Origin: JAILLW01 sp045640905
GTDB lineage: Bacteria > Bacillota > Clostridia > Lachnospirales > Lachnospiraceae
DNA: 39,916 nucleotides
Assembly (NCBI GenBank): GCA_045640905.1
Contig: JAZUFW010000023.1
Span: forward strand, 1-39,916
Direction of reading: 5' to 3'
The notes beneath the pieces were generated by a model that ran no database searches, was not told where the DNA came from, and saw only the letters and a list, made by a program, of their open reading frames with translations. The translations under genes were made by a program, and so were the position numbers. Positions within the stretch are counted from its first letter, which is position 1, and each line of letters opens with the position of its first letter. Positions 23,973-32,964 of the stretch are shown piece after piece.

Positions 23973-24005
23973 AACAAGAAGAATGCACCGGCTTAAACCG
24001 GTGCA
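23969..24005 (-). terminator. Probable terminator after the coiled-coil gene
   Basis: TGCACCGG, a six-base loop and CCGGTGCA form an eight-base perfect stem beginning 3 bases after the stop at 24009. On the minus strand it is followed by ATTCTTCTTGTT, a T-rich but interrupted tail, so termination may be partial. The amidase ribosome binding site lies directly after it. Confidence 0.6.
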
Positions 24006-24008
24006 ATA

Positions 24009-24704
24009 CTATGATAACAAGTCAAGTTTTAAATCACCGGTATCTTCTGAAGTTCCGGCAATGTTGTTTACCTGGGGAATAGCCGAATCAATATTTGGCG
24101 CATTAATTTCTCCGGTTTCTTCAATATTATTGATATAGTCAACCGGAATATCACTCGTGTCCAGTGTCGGCGGCTTCAATTCCATTCTGTTTGATAAAAC
24201 GATATCGCTGAACTGACTGAGCTGTGAATAAAAGCTTTCATAATTTGACTGAGTAACACGCATGGTTGAATTAACCAAATTTTCATATGAAGCCAACATA
24301 TTATCCATGTAATCAACAGCTGCGGTTCTGACTGCATTTGCCTCATTAGTTGCGGCAGATAAAATATCCTGTGCCTGCTGATATGCGCTCTTAACAACTT
24401 CATCAGCCTGCGCATATGCCTGTTGCATTATCGCATTCTGAGAAAGCATTTCGTTCGTACGAACAGCAGCATCATCAATCAAAGCCTTGGCTTTTTCCTT
24501 CGCATCATTCAAGATAGCCTGTTGATTGCTGACAACTTTTTGATACTTCTTCAATTCTTCGGGTGTTTTGGTCCGAAGTTCACGTATCAATTCATCAATC
24601 TCTTCTTTATTGACAATAATCTTTGTATTAGACAATGGCTGATACTTACAATTGTCAATATAATCTTCTATTTCATCAATTAACTGTTCAATTCTACTGC
24701 TCAT
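24009..24704 (-). CDS. Coiled-coil protein, DivIVA / V-ATPase subunit H-like
   Basis: Protein of 231 residues with a long predicted coiled coil from about 30 to 155: Ala-, Gln- and Glu-rich with heptad spacing (AKEKAKALIDD, AYAQADEVVKSAYQQAQDIL). The tail of about 60 residues is acidic and Pro/Asn-rich. The overall look matches a coiled-coil family near coaD in Clostridia that is often labelled V-ATPase subunit H-like or DivIVA-like. There is no membrane segment. I start at ATG 24704 (MSSRIEQL), 10 bases after the coaD stop with GGGGGA upstream; the frame runs on into coaD, and the longer starts are unlikely. The function is unknown; a cell-division or polarity scaffold is a guess. Confidence 0.8.
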   Translation of the reverse strand: MSSRIEQLIDEIEDYIDNCKYQPLSNTKIIVNKEEIDELIRELRTKTPEELKKYQKVVSNQQAILNDAKEKAKALIDDAAVRTNEMLSQNAIMQQAYAQADEVVKSAYQQAQDILSAATNEANAVRTAAVDYMDNMLASYENLVNSTMRVTQSNYESFYSQLSQFSDIVLSNRMELKPPTLDTSDIPVDYINNIEETGEINAPNIDSAIPQVNNIAGTSEDTGDLKLDLLS

Positions 24705-24714
24705 GGTTCCCCCA

Positions 24715-25200
24715 CTACTTGTTTTTATACTTCTCTCTGACGAGTTTCTCAACGAACTCAGGAACGCACATCGAAACATCACCACCGAAATATGCAATTT
24801 CCTTTACTGCGCTTGAACTTAAATAAGCATATTCCAAAGATGTCGTCAAAAATACGGTATCAACATCCCCGTTTGACAGTTTCGCATTTGTCTGCGCATT
24901 CTGCAATTCGTATTCAAAATCTGTAATAGCCCTTAAGCCTCTGATAACTATATGCACATCTTTTGATTTGCAATAGTCTACCAACAGTCCCTCGAATGAA
25001 TCGATTTCAACGTTAGGCACATCCTTTAAGGCTTCCTTGAGTATTTTAACACGTTCATCTACCGAAAACAACGGACTTTTATTTTTGTTATTCAATACAC
25101 TGACAACCAGTTTGTCAAACATTTTAGAGGCTCTTTTTATAACATCTATATGACCAAATGTAACGGGATCGAAAGATCCGGGATATATAGCTTTATTCAT
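24715..25200 (-). CDS. coaD: Phosphopantetheine adenylyltransferase CoaD
   Basis: CoaD, 161 residues, which transfers AMP to 4'-phosphopantetheine to make dephospho-CoA. The nucleotidyltransferase signature is GSFDPVTFGH (residues 8-17, with H17). RGLRAITDFEYELQ and the C-terminal YLSSSAVKEIA are standard. It overlaps rsmD by 8 bases and has AGGAGGAG upstream. The rsmD-coaD order is common in Firmicutes. Confidence 0.97.
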   Translation of the reverse strand: MNKAIYPGSFDPVTFGHIDVIKRASKMFDKLVVSVLNNKNKSPLFSVDERVKILKEALKDVPNVEIDSFEGLLVDYCKSKDVHIVIRGLRAITDFEYELQNAQTNAKLSNGDVDTVFLTTSLEYAYLSSSAVKEIAYFGGDVSMCVPEFVEKLVREKYKNK

Positions 25201-25738
25201 CGCTCCTCCTATAGAATATATGTTTATTATTCTTATATTTCTTTATTTTAAATTCTGTAAATCCTTCAAAAGAAAAATCATATTCGTTTGAAGCTTCCAA
25301 AACAATGATTGTATCTTTTGTAACAAAGGATTTATTCTTTAAGGCTGCAAACACTGCTTCTTCAAATCCGCCGTCATACGGAGGATCCATGAAAATGACA
25401 TCTGCCTCTTTTTCATTAATCAGTGACAGAGCTGCAACACAGTCATTCCTTAAAACCGTTGCCTTATCCGAAAGCTTTGTAAAGGTAAGGTTTTCATTAA
25501 TCACGGAAATGGCTTCTTTATTGTTTTCAACAAAATAAGCATGCTTGGCGCCCCTTGATAAGGCTTCTATTCCGATACTTCCGCTACCTGCAAACAAATC
25601 GATAAATATTCCTTCCGGAATATATGCCTGCAAACAGTTGAAAAGTGTTTCTTTTGTTTTGTCCTGTGTAGGTCTGGTATTTAAACCGTATGGAGCCTTT
25701 AACGGCATGGACCTGCATGTTCCGGCTATTACTCTCAT
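25193..25738 (-). CDS. rsmD: 16S rRNA (guanine966-N2)-methyltransferase RsmD
   Basis: RsmD, 181 residues, an SAM-dependent methyltransferase acting on G966 of 16S rRNA. The N-terminus MRVIAGTCRSMPL is typical, followed by TRPTQDKTKETLF, the SAM-binding loop FIDLFAGSGSIGIEAL and the catalytic MDPPYDGG. The ATG is 3 bases after the parC stop with AAGG upstream, so it is read from the same transcript. Confidence 0.95.
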   Translation of the reverse strand: MRVIAGTCRSMPLKAPYGLNTRPTQDKTKETLFNCLQAYIPEGIFIDLFAGSGSIGIEALSRGAKHAYFVENNKEAISVINENLTFTKLSDKATVLRNDCVAALSLINEKEADVIFMDPPYDGGFEEAVFAALKNKSFVTKDTIIVLEASNEYDFSFEGFTEFKIKKYKNNKHIFYRRSDE

Positions 25739-25741
25739 GTT

Positions 25742-28000
25742 TTACAACCTTATCTTAGTTCCTTTGGTATCTCTCTTTGACAGTTTAACTTTATACAAAT
25801 CAAACTTCTTTTCATTAATTACTACTTCATTTTCTCCGTTAGCCACGGTATAGAATACATCCTCAACCTCATCTTTGGGTTGGAGTTTCATGCCGCGGAC
25901 ACCAACAGCCGTCTTTTTCTTTTCAGGTATTTCTTCGACATCAAATCTGGTAAAATAACCGTCCTTGGTCTTTAATACAATCTGCTTTTGATTAAGCAAA
26001 GCACTTACAGACACCACTTCATCGCCATCCTGAAGATTTGTAGCGGCAATGGTTTTTCTGGTAACATCAAATTCGCCGCCGTCAACAATCTTTAGATTTG
26101 CCTGCTTGGTAACGAATATCAGCCTGTAGAGATTAAGTCTGCTTTGTGATTCACAGGCAATAACAAATTCCTTTTCGGTATTATAATTACTGATATTGTC
26201 GATAGGAACACCCTTATCTCGAAGTTTTCCGAACGGGATATCCAGAACTTTGATGGAATGCATGTTTCCGACATTTGTAAATATGCAGATACGTCCGGTG
26301 TTTTTGCAGTTAACTATATATTTATTTTCCGCAATAACAGTTTCCTTATTACGTTCGTATGTGCTCATATCAATTGTTTTGGCGTATCCGAATCTGTCCA
26401 TTACAAACATAACGTCCATTTCTTCAACAGCTTTTTCTACGAACTGAGCTTCTTCTATGTTATCTATAACGGTCTTTCTCTTTTGCGCAAAAGCAGCTTT
26501 TAATTCATCAAGTTCATTCATGATGACGGTAGCCATGGAGTCACGCCTGTCCAAAATATCTTCATACTTGAAAATATTGGAAAGTGTCTCTTCATGATCA
26601 TTAATCAAAGCTTCCAATTCAAGACCGATTAATTTATATAAGCGCATCTCCAATATGGCATTGGCCTGTTTCTCGGTAAAGTTAAGCTGTGAAGCCATAA
26701 TTTTCGACTCTTTGGATTTAAAATTAATTCCCAAAGTATTTCCGTTAACCAGGCAGTCTTTTGCCATCGCCCTGTCTTTGGAACCGCGCAGAATTTCAAT
26801 AATCAGGTCAATAACATTGCAGGCCTTAATCAAACCTTCCTGAATTTCTTTCTTTTCAAGTTCCTTTTGAAGGAGTGTTGTATATTTTCTCTTAGCAATC
26901 TCAAACTGAAAATCAACATTGGCGGCCAATATCTGTTTTAGTGACATAACCTCCGGTCTTCCGTTATAGATTGCCAACATATTTACGCCGAAAGTGTCTT
27001 CCAGACGTGTTTTCTTATATAAAAGATTTACAAAATTATCAACATCCGCATCTTTACGAAGTTCGATAACAATTCTGATGCCTTCTTTTGACGACTGATT
27101 GGTAATATCTACGATATCCTGTGTCTTTTTGCTTTCTGCCAAAGCTGCAATATCGGAAAGAAACTTCGCAATGTTTGCACCGATCATGGGATAAGGAATC
27201 TCGGTAATTACTACATTTGTTTTTCCGCCTTTAACAGGTTCAATGTCTACTTTACCTCGAATCTTGATTTTGCCCGAACCGGTTTCATATATCTCAAGTA
27301 ATTCATCTTTATTGGTTACTATGCCACCCGTAGGAAAATCGGGTCCTTTGATATATCTCATTAATGATGCAACGCTGATTTGATCATCCATCATATATGC
27401 TTTAACGGCATCAATAACCTCACCGAGATTATGCGGAGGAATTGATGTAGCCATACCTACAGCTATACCGTCCGATCCGTTTACCAATAGATTGGGAAAT
27501 CTGCAAGGTAAAACAGAGGGTTCATTTTCCGTTTCATCATAGTTGGGAATAAAATCGATTACATCTTTATCAAGATCTGCCAAAAAGGCTTTCTGAGTAA
27601 TCTCCTGCAGACGTGCTTCGGTATATCGCATGGCAGCTGCTCCGTCACCTTCGATATTGCCAAAGTTTCCGTGACCGTCAACCAACGGAAGTGATTTTTT
27701 GAAATCCTGGCTCATAACAACCAAGGATTCATAAATAGACGAGTCACCGTGAGGATGATATTTACCCATGGTATCGCCGACTATTCTCGCGCTCTTTCTG
27801 TACGGCTTATCAAACTTAATACCGAGTTCATGCATATCATACAATACACGTCTCTGAACAGGCTTAAGGCCGTCTCTGGCATCCGGAAGTGCTCTCGATA
27901 CAATTACACTCATGGCGTAATCAATAAAGGATTTTTGCATAACCTCCGAATATTCGGTCTTTATTATATTTTCTACAAATTCTTCACTGTTTTTCTTCAT
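25742..28000 (-). CDS. parC: DNA topoisomerase IV subunit A (ParC; GyrA-like)
   Basis: Type IIA topoisomerase A subunit of 752 residues. The catalytic tyrosine is Y126 (AAAMRYTEARL). The quinolone region reads HPHGDSSIYES, with S87 and E91 at the two positions that change in resistant strains, so the site looks wild type. The C-terminal blade region is shorter than in GyrA, and I see no QRRGGKG-type GyrA box; KLRDKGVP is the nearest stretch. That favours ParC over GyrA. It follows parE by 2 bases without a strong ribosome binding site. It could be a second GyrA-like protein; a genome-wide count would tell. Confidence 0.88.
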   Translation of the reverse strand: MKKNSEEFVENIIKTEYSEVMQKSFIDYAMSVIVSRALPDARDGLKPVQRRVLYDMHELGIKFDKPYRKSARIVGDTMGKYHPHGDSSIYESLVVMSQDFKKSLPLVDGHGNFGNIEGDGAAAMRYTEARLQEITQKAFLADLDKDVIDFIPNYDETENEPSVLPCRFPNLLVNGSDGIAVGMATSIPPHNLGEVIDAVKAYMMDDQISVASLMRYIKGPDFPTGGIVTNKDELLEIYETGSGKIKIRGKVDIEPVKGGKTNVVITEIPYPMIGANIAKFLSDIAALAESKKTQDIVDITNQSSKEGIRIVIELRKDADVDNFVNLLYKKTRLEDTFGVNMLAIYNGRPEVMSLKQILAANVDFQFEIAKRKYTTLLQKELEKKEIQEGLIKACNVIDLIIEILRGSKDRAMAKDCLVNGNTLGINFKSKESKIMASQLNFTEKQANAILEMRLYKLIGLELEALINDHEETLSNIFKYEDILDRRDSMATVIMNELDELKAAFAQKRKTVIDNIEEAQFVEKAVEEMDVMFVMDRFGYAKTIDMSTYERNKETVIAENKYIVNCKNTGRICIFTNVGNMHSIKVLDIPFGKLRDKGVPIDNISNYNTEKEFVIACESQSRLNLYRLIFVTKQANLKIVDGGEFDVTRKTIAATNLQDGDEVVSVSALLNQKQIVLKTKDGYFTRFDVEEIPEKKKTAVGVRGMKLQPKDEVEDVFYTVANGENEVVINEKKFDLYKVKLSKRDTKGTKIRL

Positions 28001-28002
28001 AA

Positions 28003-29925
28003 TTAAACGTCTAATTCGGCTTCGTTAGCATGGTCGTAAATAAAGGTTTTTCTGGGCGGAACTTCGGTTCCCATCAAAAGTTCAGTAACTTCCGATGCCA
28101 TTCTGGCATCCTCAATTTCCACCTGTTTCAAAATTCTGCGGGCCGGATCCAATGTGGTTTCCCAAAGCTGTTCGGCATCCATTTCTCCAAGACCTTTATA
28201 TCTTTGAAGAGTAAACGGACCCTTATGAGTTTTACGATATTCCGTCAGAGCTTTATCATCATACAGATATTCTTCTTCGCCCTTTTGAGGTATTGCTTTA
28301 TACAAAGGAGGCATCGCTATAAATATATGTCCTTCGTAGATAAGTTCCGGCATAAACCTGTAAAACAAAGTAAGCAGCAATGTCGCAATATGTTCACCGT
28401 CGACATCGGCATCCGCCATAATAATAATTTTATTGTATCTAAGCTTTGTTATATCAAAATCATTACCATATCCTTCGGAAAAACCGCACCCGAAAGCATT
28501 TATCATGGTTTTGATTTCGGCATTCGCCAAAACCTTATCAATAGAGGCTTTCTCAACATTCAATATTTTACCTCTTATCGGTAAAATGGCCTGATACATT
28601 CTGTTTCTGGCTGTTTTTGCGGAACCGCCTGCGGAATCACCTTCGACAATAAATATTTCGCATTTGGAAGCATCTTTTGATTCGCAGTTTGCCAATTTGC
28701 CGTTGGAGTCAAAAGAAAACTTTTGCTTCGTAAGCATATTTGTTTTGGCTTTTTCTTCCGTTTTTCTTATTTTGGCAGCTTTTTCCGCATATCCTATTAT
28801 GGATTTTAATGTTTCCAAGTTTCTGTCAAAGAATCGAGTTATTTCATCTGTTGTAACTTTGGAAACAACCTTTGCTGCGTCCTGATTATCAAGTTTGGTC
28901 TTTGTCTGACCTTCAAATCTGGGATCGGGATGCTTAATCGAAACTACGGCTGTCATACCGTTACGGACATCTGCACCGGTAAAATTAACATCCTTTTCCT
29001 TTAAGATGTTAAGTTCTCTGGCGTAATTATTGATAACATTAGTAAATGCACTCTTAAAACCGGTTAAGTGAGTACCGCCTTCAGCGTTATAGATATTATT
29101 GCAAAAGCCCAGAACATTTTCATGAAACTCATTAATGTACTGAAAAGCACATTCGACACTGATGCCTTCACTTTCACCTTTAAAATAAATAACATCGGAC
29201 ACGTTTTCGGTATTCTTGTTCATATCAACAATAAAGCCTACTATACCGTCCGGTTCATGATAATCGATTACAACAGGATCGTCCTTTCGATCATCTTTAA
29301 AATGAATAGTCAAAGAAGGATTCAAATATGCCGTTTCATGAAGTCTCGACATAACCTCATCTTCTTTGAACCTGGTCTTATCAAAAATGGTATCATCAGG
29401 CAGAAAATTAATCTTTGTTCCCGTTCCGCGCGCTTTGCCGATGCTTTGAAGTTCTCCCTTAACAAGGTCAACTACGGGAATACCTCTTTCATACTTATCT
29501 TCGTATAGAAGTCCGCCTGATTTAACCCAGACAGTTAATCTGGTGGATAAAGCATTAACAACCGAAGAACCTACACCGTGTAAGCCGCCGGATGTTTTAT
29601 ATGCACTGTCGTCAAATTTACCGCCGGCATGCAGCGTAGTGAAAACAAGTCTCTCGGCAGAAATACCCTTTTCATGCATTCCGACAGGGATACCTCTTCC
29701 GTTATCTTCAACGGTCGCAGAGCCATCCTTTTCCAAAGTAACCCATATTTCGGAACAATATCCCGCCAAATGTTCGTCAACGGAATTGTCCACAATTTCA
29801 TATATCAAATGATTAAGACCTTTGGTTGAAACAGAACCGATATACATACCGGGTCTTCTTCGAACAGCCTCCAGTCCTTCAAGAACCGTTATGGAACTTG
29901 CATCATAATTTGATTCTTTACCCAT
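28003..29925 (-). CDS. parE: DNA topoisomerase IV subunit B (ParE; GyrB-like)
   Basis: ATPase subunit of the type IIA topoisomerase, 640 residues. The GHKL ATP site shows EIVDNSVDEHLAG (N47), DNGRGIPVG and the lid GGLHGVGSSVVNAL. The transducer has QTKTKLDN, and TOPRIM shows EGDSAGGSA and ADADVDGEH, with the DxD metal pair kept. The usual MTDADVDGxHI reads MADADVDGEHI. The C-terminus is the standard QRYKGLGEM. The ATG has GTAGGTG upstream, 7 bases after degV. The pairing with the ParC-like gene makes topoisomerase IV the better name, but sequence alone does not rule out gyrase. Confidence 0.88.
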   Translation of the reverse strand: MGKESNYDASSITVLEGLEAVRRRPGMYIGSVSTKGLNHLIYEIVDNSVDEHLAGYCSEIWVTLEKDGSATVEDNGRGIPVGMHEKGISAERLVFTTLHAGGKFDDSAYKTSGGLHGVGSSVVNALSTRLTVWVKSGGLLYEDKYERGIPVVDLVKGELQSIGKARGTGTKINFLPDDTIFDKTRFKEDEVMSRLHETAYLNPSLTIHFKDDRKDDPVVIDYHEPDGIVGFIVDMNKNTENVSDVIYFKGESEGISVECAFQYINEFHENVLGFCNNIYNAEGGTHLTGFKSAFTNVINNYARELNILKEKDVNFTGADVRNGMTAVVSIKHPDPRFEGQTKTKLDNQDAAKVVSKVTTDEITRFFDRNLETLKSIIGYAEKAAKIRKTEEKAKTNMLTKQKFSFDSNGKLANCESKDASKCEIFIVEGDSAGGSAKTARNRMYQAILPIRGKILNVEKASIDKVLANAEIKTMINAFGCGFSEGYGNDFDITKLRYNKIIIMADADVDGEHIATLLLTLFYRFMPELIYEGHIFIAMPPLYKAIPQKGEEEYLYDDKALTEYRKTHKGPFTLQRYKGLGEMDAEQLWETTLDPARRILKQVEIEDARMASEVTELLMGTEVPPRKTFIYDHANEAELDV

Positions 29926-29932
29926 AAAACAC

Positions 29933-30793
29933 CTACTTAATTTTTTCGGAAACTGCTATTGCCAAAGCCGAAGGACCGATGTGACAGGCAACACTTAACG
30001 AAAGCGGATCAACACTGATCTCAGTATTCGGGAACATTTCCTTTAAATCTTCCTTGAACTTCAGCGCATCGGTATTATCCTTTGTATACGCTACAGCAAC
30101 GTAATAATCATCAGGATTAACGTTATGTAATAAGTTCTCCAAATCATGCTTCACGGCATTCATCATAGTCTGTTTACCGCTGTTAACGGTTCTGGCCATA
30201 CCGAATGCATCGAGCTTATCGCCATGAATGGACAAAACAGGCTTAATCTTTAAAATGGATCCAATGGCTGCAACAGCCGGTGTGATTCTGCCACCCTTCT
30301 TTAAGTAATCCAAAGTGCCGACCATAATATAAATGGTCGACTGCGCTCTGTTTTCTTCAAGAATCTTTTTTATTTGAGCTCCGTCATAACCTTTGTTAAT
30401 AAGATTAAGTGCATCCCATACAGAGTCTCTCAAAGTCGGACAAATACGCTGATTATCAACTACAAATACTTTTCCGTCATAATCTTCGGCCAGCATATTG
30501 GCAGTCTGACAGGCGCCGGAAAGACCTGAGCTCATGGGAATATGAACAATCTGATCATATTCCTTCAAAATATTATCCCACAGATTCATGACTGTTTCCG
30601 GCGAAGGTTGGCTGGTAACAACATTAGCACCGTTTTCAATTTTTTCGAAAAAACCTTCCTGCGTAATATTTATATCTTCAAAAAACTCTTCTCCGTCAAT
30701 CATAAAAGGCATGGGAATAGCAAAAACTCCCATTTCTTTTGCCTGTTTTTGAGTTATACAACTGTTTGAGTCTGTTACAACAGCAATTTTCAT
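29933..30793 (-). CDS. DegV family fatty acid-binding protein (FakB type)
   Basis: DegV-family protein of 286 residues. FakB proteins of this family hold a fatty acid and present it to the kinase FakA. Motifs seen are VVTDSNSCI at the N-terminus, TSQPSPE, the ligand-headgroup loop SSGLSGACQTA, GRITPAVAAIGSILKIKPVL and the C-terminal CHIGPSALAIAV. It lies directly after recG and close to fakA, so a FakA-FakB pair is likely. The ATG has GGGGGA upstream. Many genomes carry several FakB paralogues with different fatty acid preferences; which one this is cannot be told. Confidence 0.9.
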   Translation of the reverse strand: MKIAVVTDSNSCITQKQAKEMGVFAIPMPFMIDGEEFFEDINITQEGFFEKIENGANVVTSQPSPETVMNLWDNILKEYDQIVHIPMSSGLSGACQTANMLAEDYDGKVFVVDNQRICPTLRDSVWDALNLINKGYDGAQIKKILEENRAQSTIYIMVGTLDYLKKGGRITPAVAAIGSILKIKPVLSIHGDKLDAFGMARTVNSGKQTMMNAVKHDLENLLHNVNPDDYYVAVAYTKDNTDALKFKEDLKEMFPNTEISVDPLSLSVACHIGPSALAIAVSEKIK

Positions 30794-30856
30794 TATCGTC
30801 CCCCGAGTCAGATAGTTGCGAATTCAAATTTTCAATATTGTATGAAAAAGCACAAC

Positions 30857-30874
30857 ATGTAGTGTTATCTACAT
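30857..30874. repeat. Inverted repeat between recG and degV
   Basis: ATGTAG (30857-30862), six bases, CTACAT (30869-30874): a perfect six-base dyad in the 104-base gap upstream of degV. It has no T-tract, so it is not a terminator. It could be a regulator binding site. Confidence 0.4.
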
Positions 30875-30897
30875 AGGCATACAACATTATCTTACTT

Positions 30898-32964
30898 TTA
30901 GATTGTCTTAAAGTCAATAAATTTGTGAATATTCTCGTTCACGTACGAGTCAAAATAAAATTTGGATTCGTCATTTTCAAACATATCTTCTACCGATGCA
31001 TTTGATAGAAAATCATTGATTTCCATAATCATGTCGGAATCTTCGTAAATATCGGCAAGTTCAAAATCCAAATGCCCGCTTTGCCTGATTCCGAACACAT
31101 CCCCCGCCCCTCGAAGGCGCAAATCTTCATTCGCAATAAAGAAACCGTCATTACTGTTATTCAGAATTTCCAGTCTCTTATTATTAGGATTCTTTGGATT
31201 ACCGTTGATAAATATGGCATAGGAAGTCAAATCGGATCTACCGACACGACCGCGCAACTGATGCAACGTAGAAAGGCCGAATCTTTCCGCATTTTCAATC
31301 ATTATCACTGTTGCATTCGGAACATCAATACCAACTTCGATAACGGTAGTAGATACCAAAACATCAATATTCCCCTTGGCAAACTCATTCATGATTCTGG
31401 ACTTTTCATCATTCTTCATTTTACCGTGTAAAACATCCACTCTGATGAAAGGAGGCAAAACTTCTTTTAAATATGAAGAATAATCCGTAACATTGCACAC
31501 CCCCGGCAAACCGTCGGATTCATTAACCATCGGACAAATCACATAGACCTGATGATGGTTGTTTACTTCTTTTGTTATAAACTCATAAGCCTTCTTTCTG
31601 TACGTTGTATTAACAACACAATTTTTGATAGGCGTTCTGTTTTGAGGCTTTTCATCAAGAACAGATAAATGCATATCACCGTACAAAACCATTGACAGCG
31701 AACGTGGAATCGGTGTCGCAGACATAACAAGGACATGAGGTCTCTTTCCCTTTAACGTCAGGTTTTCTCGCTGCTTAACTCCGAATCTGTGTTGCTCGTC
31801 AGTAATAACAAGAGCCAAATTTTTTAACACAACTTTGTCAAAAATAAGCGCATGCGTTCCTATAAGCACATTCGTTTTTCCGGATTCGACATCCTCATAT
31901 ATACGCTTCTTTTCTTTTGCGGAAGTTGACCCTGTCAATAGATCTGCTTTAATCGGCAGATCATACTCCGAAATCATTTTCGAAAGATTTTCAAAATGCT
32001 GTTTTGCAAGTATTTCCGTAGGTGCCATCATGGCTCCCTGATAATTATTTGACACGCACAAAAGCAATGACAAAAAAGCCACAATCGTTTTGCCGCTTCC
32101 TACATCTCCCTGAATCATTCGGTTCATGGAATATCCGCCTGTCATATCCGACGTAATTTCGTCAAACACACGTTTTTGAGCGTTAGTCAAATTATACGGA
32201 AGTCTTTCAATGAGCCTTTTGGCATCAGAAGTCTCTATCAAAGGAAAATCGCTTTTTTCTATGGTGTTAATATCATTTTCGCGTCTTAAAATATATAAAA
32301 ACAGGAAAAGTTCATCGAACACAAGTCGTTTTCTGGCTTGCATGAAATCGTCAAAATCATTGGGAAAATGCATTCTGTACAGAGCATCCTTTTCACAGAT
32401 TAATCCGAATCGTTCAATTACCTTCTTGGGCAGATACTCTTGATAAAAATCAAAATAACCGTTTTCATACAGTTCTTTTACGGTTTTTGAAATCTGATTA
32501 TTGGAAAGACCTTTAGTCAATGGATATACAGGATTAAGCACACCGCGAAGATTCTCATATTCAAAGAGCGTAAATACCTTAGGCTGCTCCATTAAATAGG
32601 CATCATCTTTTGCTGTCATTTTGCCGTAAAAAACAAATTTTGCTCCTTTAATCAGTTTGCTTTTTAGATACGGCGAATTAAAAAAAGTAATTGCCACTTT
32701 ATTTTCACCGTCAGAAGTCAAAGCATTCAAAATGGATAATCCTCTGACATTTTTTAGTGTCGGCGAATTGATAACAGTTAGTAAAAATGCGGCGGGAACA
32801 CCGTTTTCGCACTCCGAAGATTTAATACATTCCTCGTATTTTACATATGAACGCGGATAAAAATGAATCAGATTTTCCACGTCAAAAACGCCCAGCTTAT
32901 TAAAAAGCCGGGCTGTTTTATCTCCAATACCTTTAATTGTCTTGATATCATCAAAAATTTTCAT
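30898..32964 (-). CDS. recG: ATP-dependent DNA helicase RecG
   Basis: RecG, 688 residues, a normal length. It remodels stalled replication forks and Holliday junctions. The N-terminal wedge domain (about 1-160) starts with a helix-hairpin-helix (IKGIGDKTARLF). The helicase core shows GDVGSGKT (286-293), MMAPTEILAKQH, ITDEQHRFGVKQR, SATPIPRS, and in the second lobe TTVIEVGIDVPNA and HQLRGRVGR. The ATG overlaps the fakA stop by one base (TAATG). Confidence 0.97.
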   Translation of the reverse strand: MKIFDDIKTIKGIGDKTARLFNKLGVFDVENLIHFYPRSYVKYEECIKSSECENGVPAAFLLTVINSPTLKNVRGLSILNALTSDGENKVAITFFNSPYLKSKLIKGAKFVFYGKMTAKDDAYLMEQPKVFTLFEYENLRGVLNPVYPLTKGLSNNQISKTVKELYENGYFDFYQEYLPKKVIERFGLICEKDALYRMHFPNDFDDFMQARKRLVFDELFLFLYILRRENDINTIEKSDFPLIETSDAKRLIERLPYNLTNAQKRVFDEITSDMTGGYSMNRMIQGDVGSGKTIVAFLSLLLCVSNNYQGAMMAPTEILAKQHFENLSKMISEYDLPIKADLLTGSTSAKEKKRIYEDVESGKTNVLIGTHALIFDKVVLKNLALVITDEQHRFGVKQRENLTLKGKRPHVLVMSATPIPRSLSMVLYGDMHLSVLDEKPQNRTPIKNCVVNTTYRKKAYEFITKEVNNHHQVYVICPMVNESDGLPGVCNVTDYSSYLKEVLPPFIRVDVLHGKMKNDEKSRIMNEFAKGNIDVLVSTTVIEVGIDVPNATVIMIENAERFGLSTLHQLRGRVGRSDLTSYAIFINGNPKNPNNKRLEILNNSNDGFFIANEDLRLRGAGDVFGIRQSGHLDFELADIYEDSDMIMEINDFLSNASVEDMFENDESKFYFDSYVNENIHKFIDFKTI

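Noticed and set aside
23957..23980. Frameshift that might have removed the amidase signal peptide
   Set aside because: All frames upstream are taken by a terminator hairpin and the previous stop codon within 52 bases; there is no room for a signal peptide. I therefore report it as a true absence, not a frameshift.
28030..28584. Long plus-strand reading frame (184 codons) antisense to parE
   Set aside because: It is fully inside a conserved minus-strand gene, has no recognisable protein motif and no ribosome binding site; it is a shadow frame. The same applies to plus-strand frames at 29068-29508, 34174-34665 and 36205-36678.
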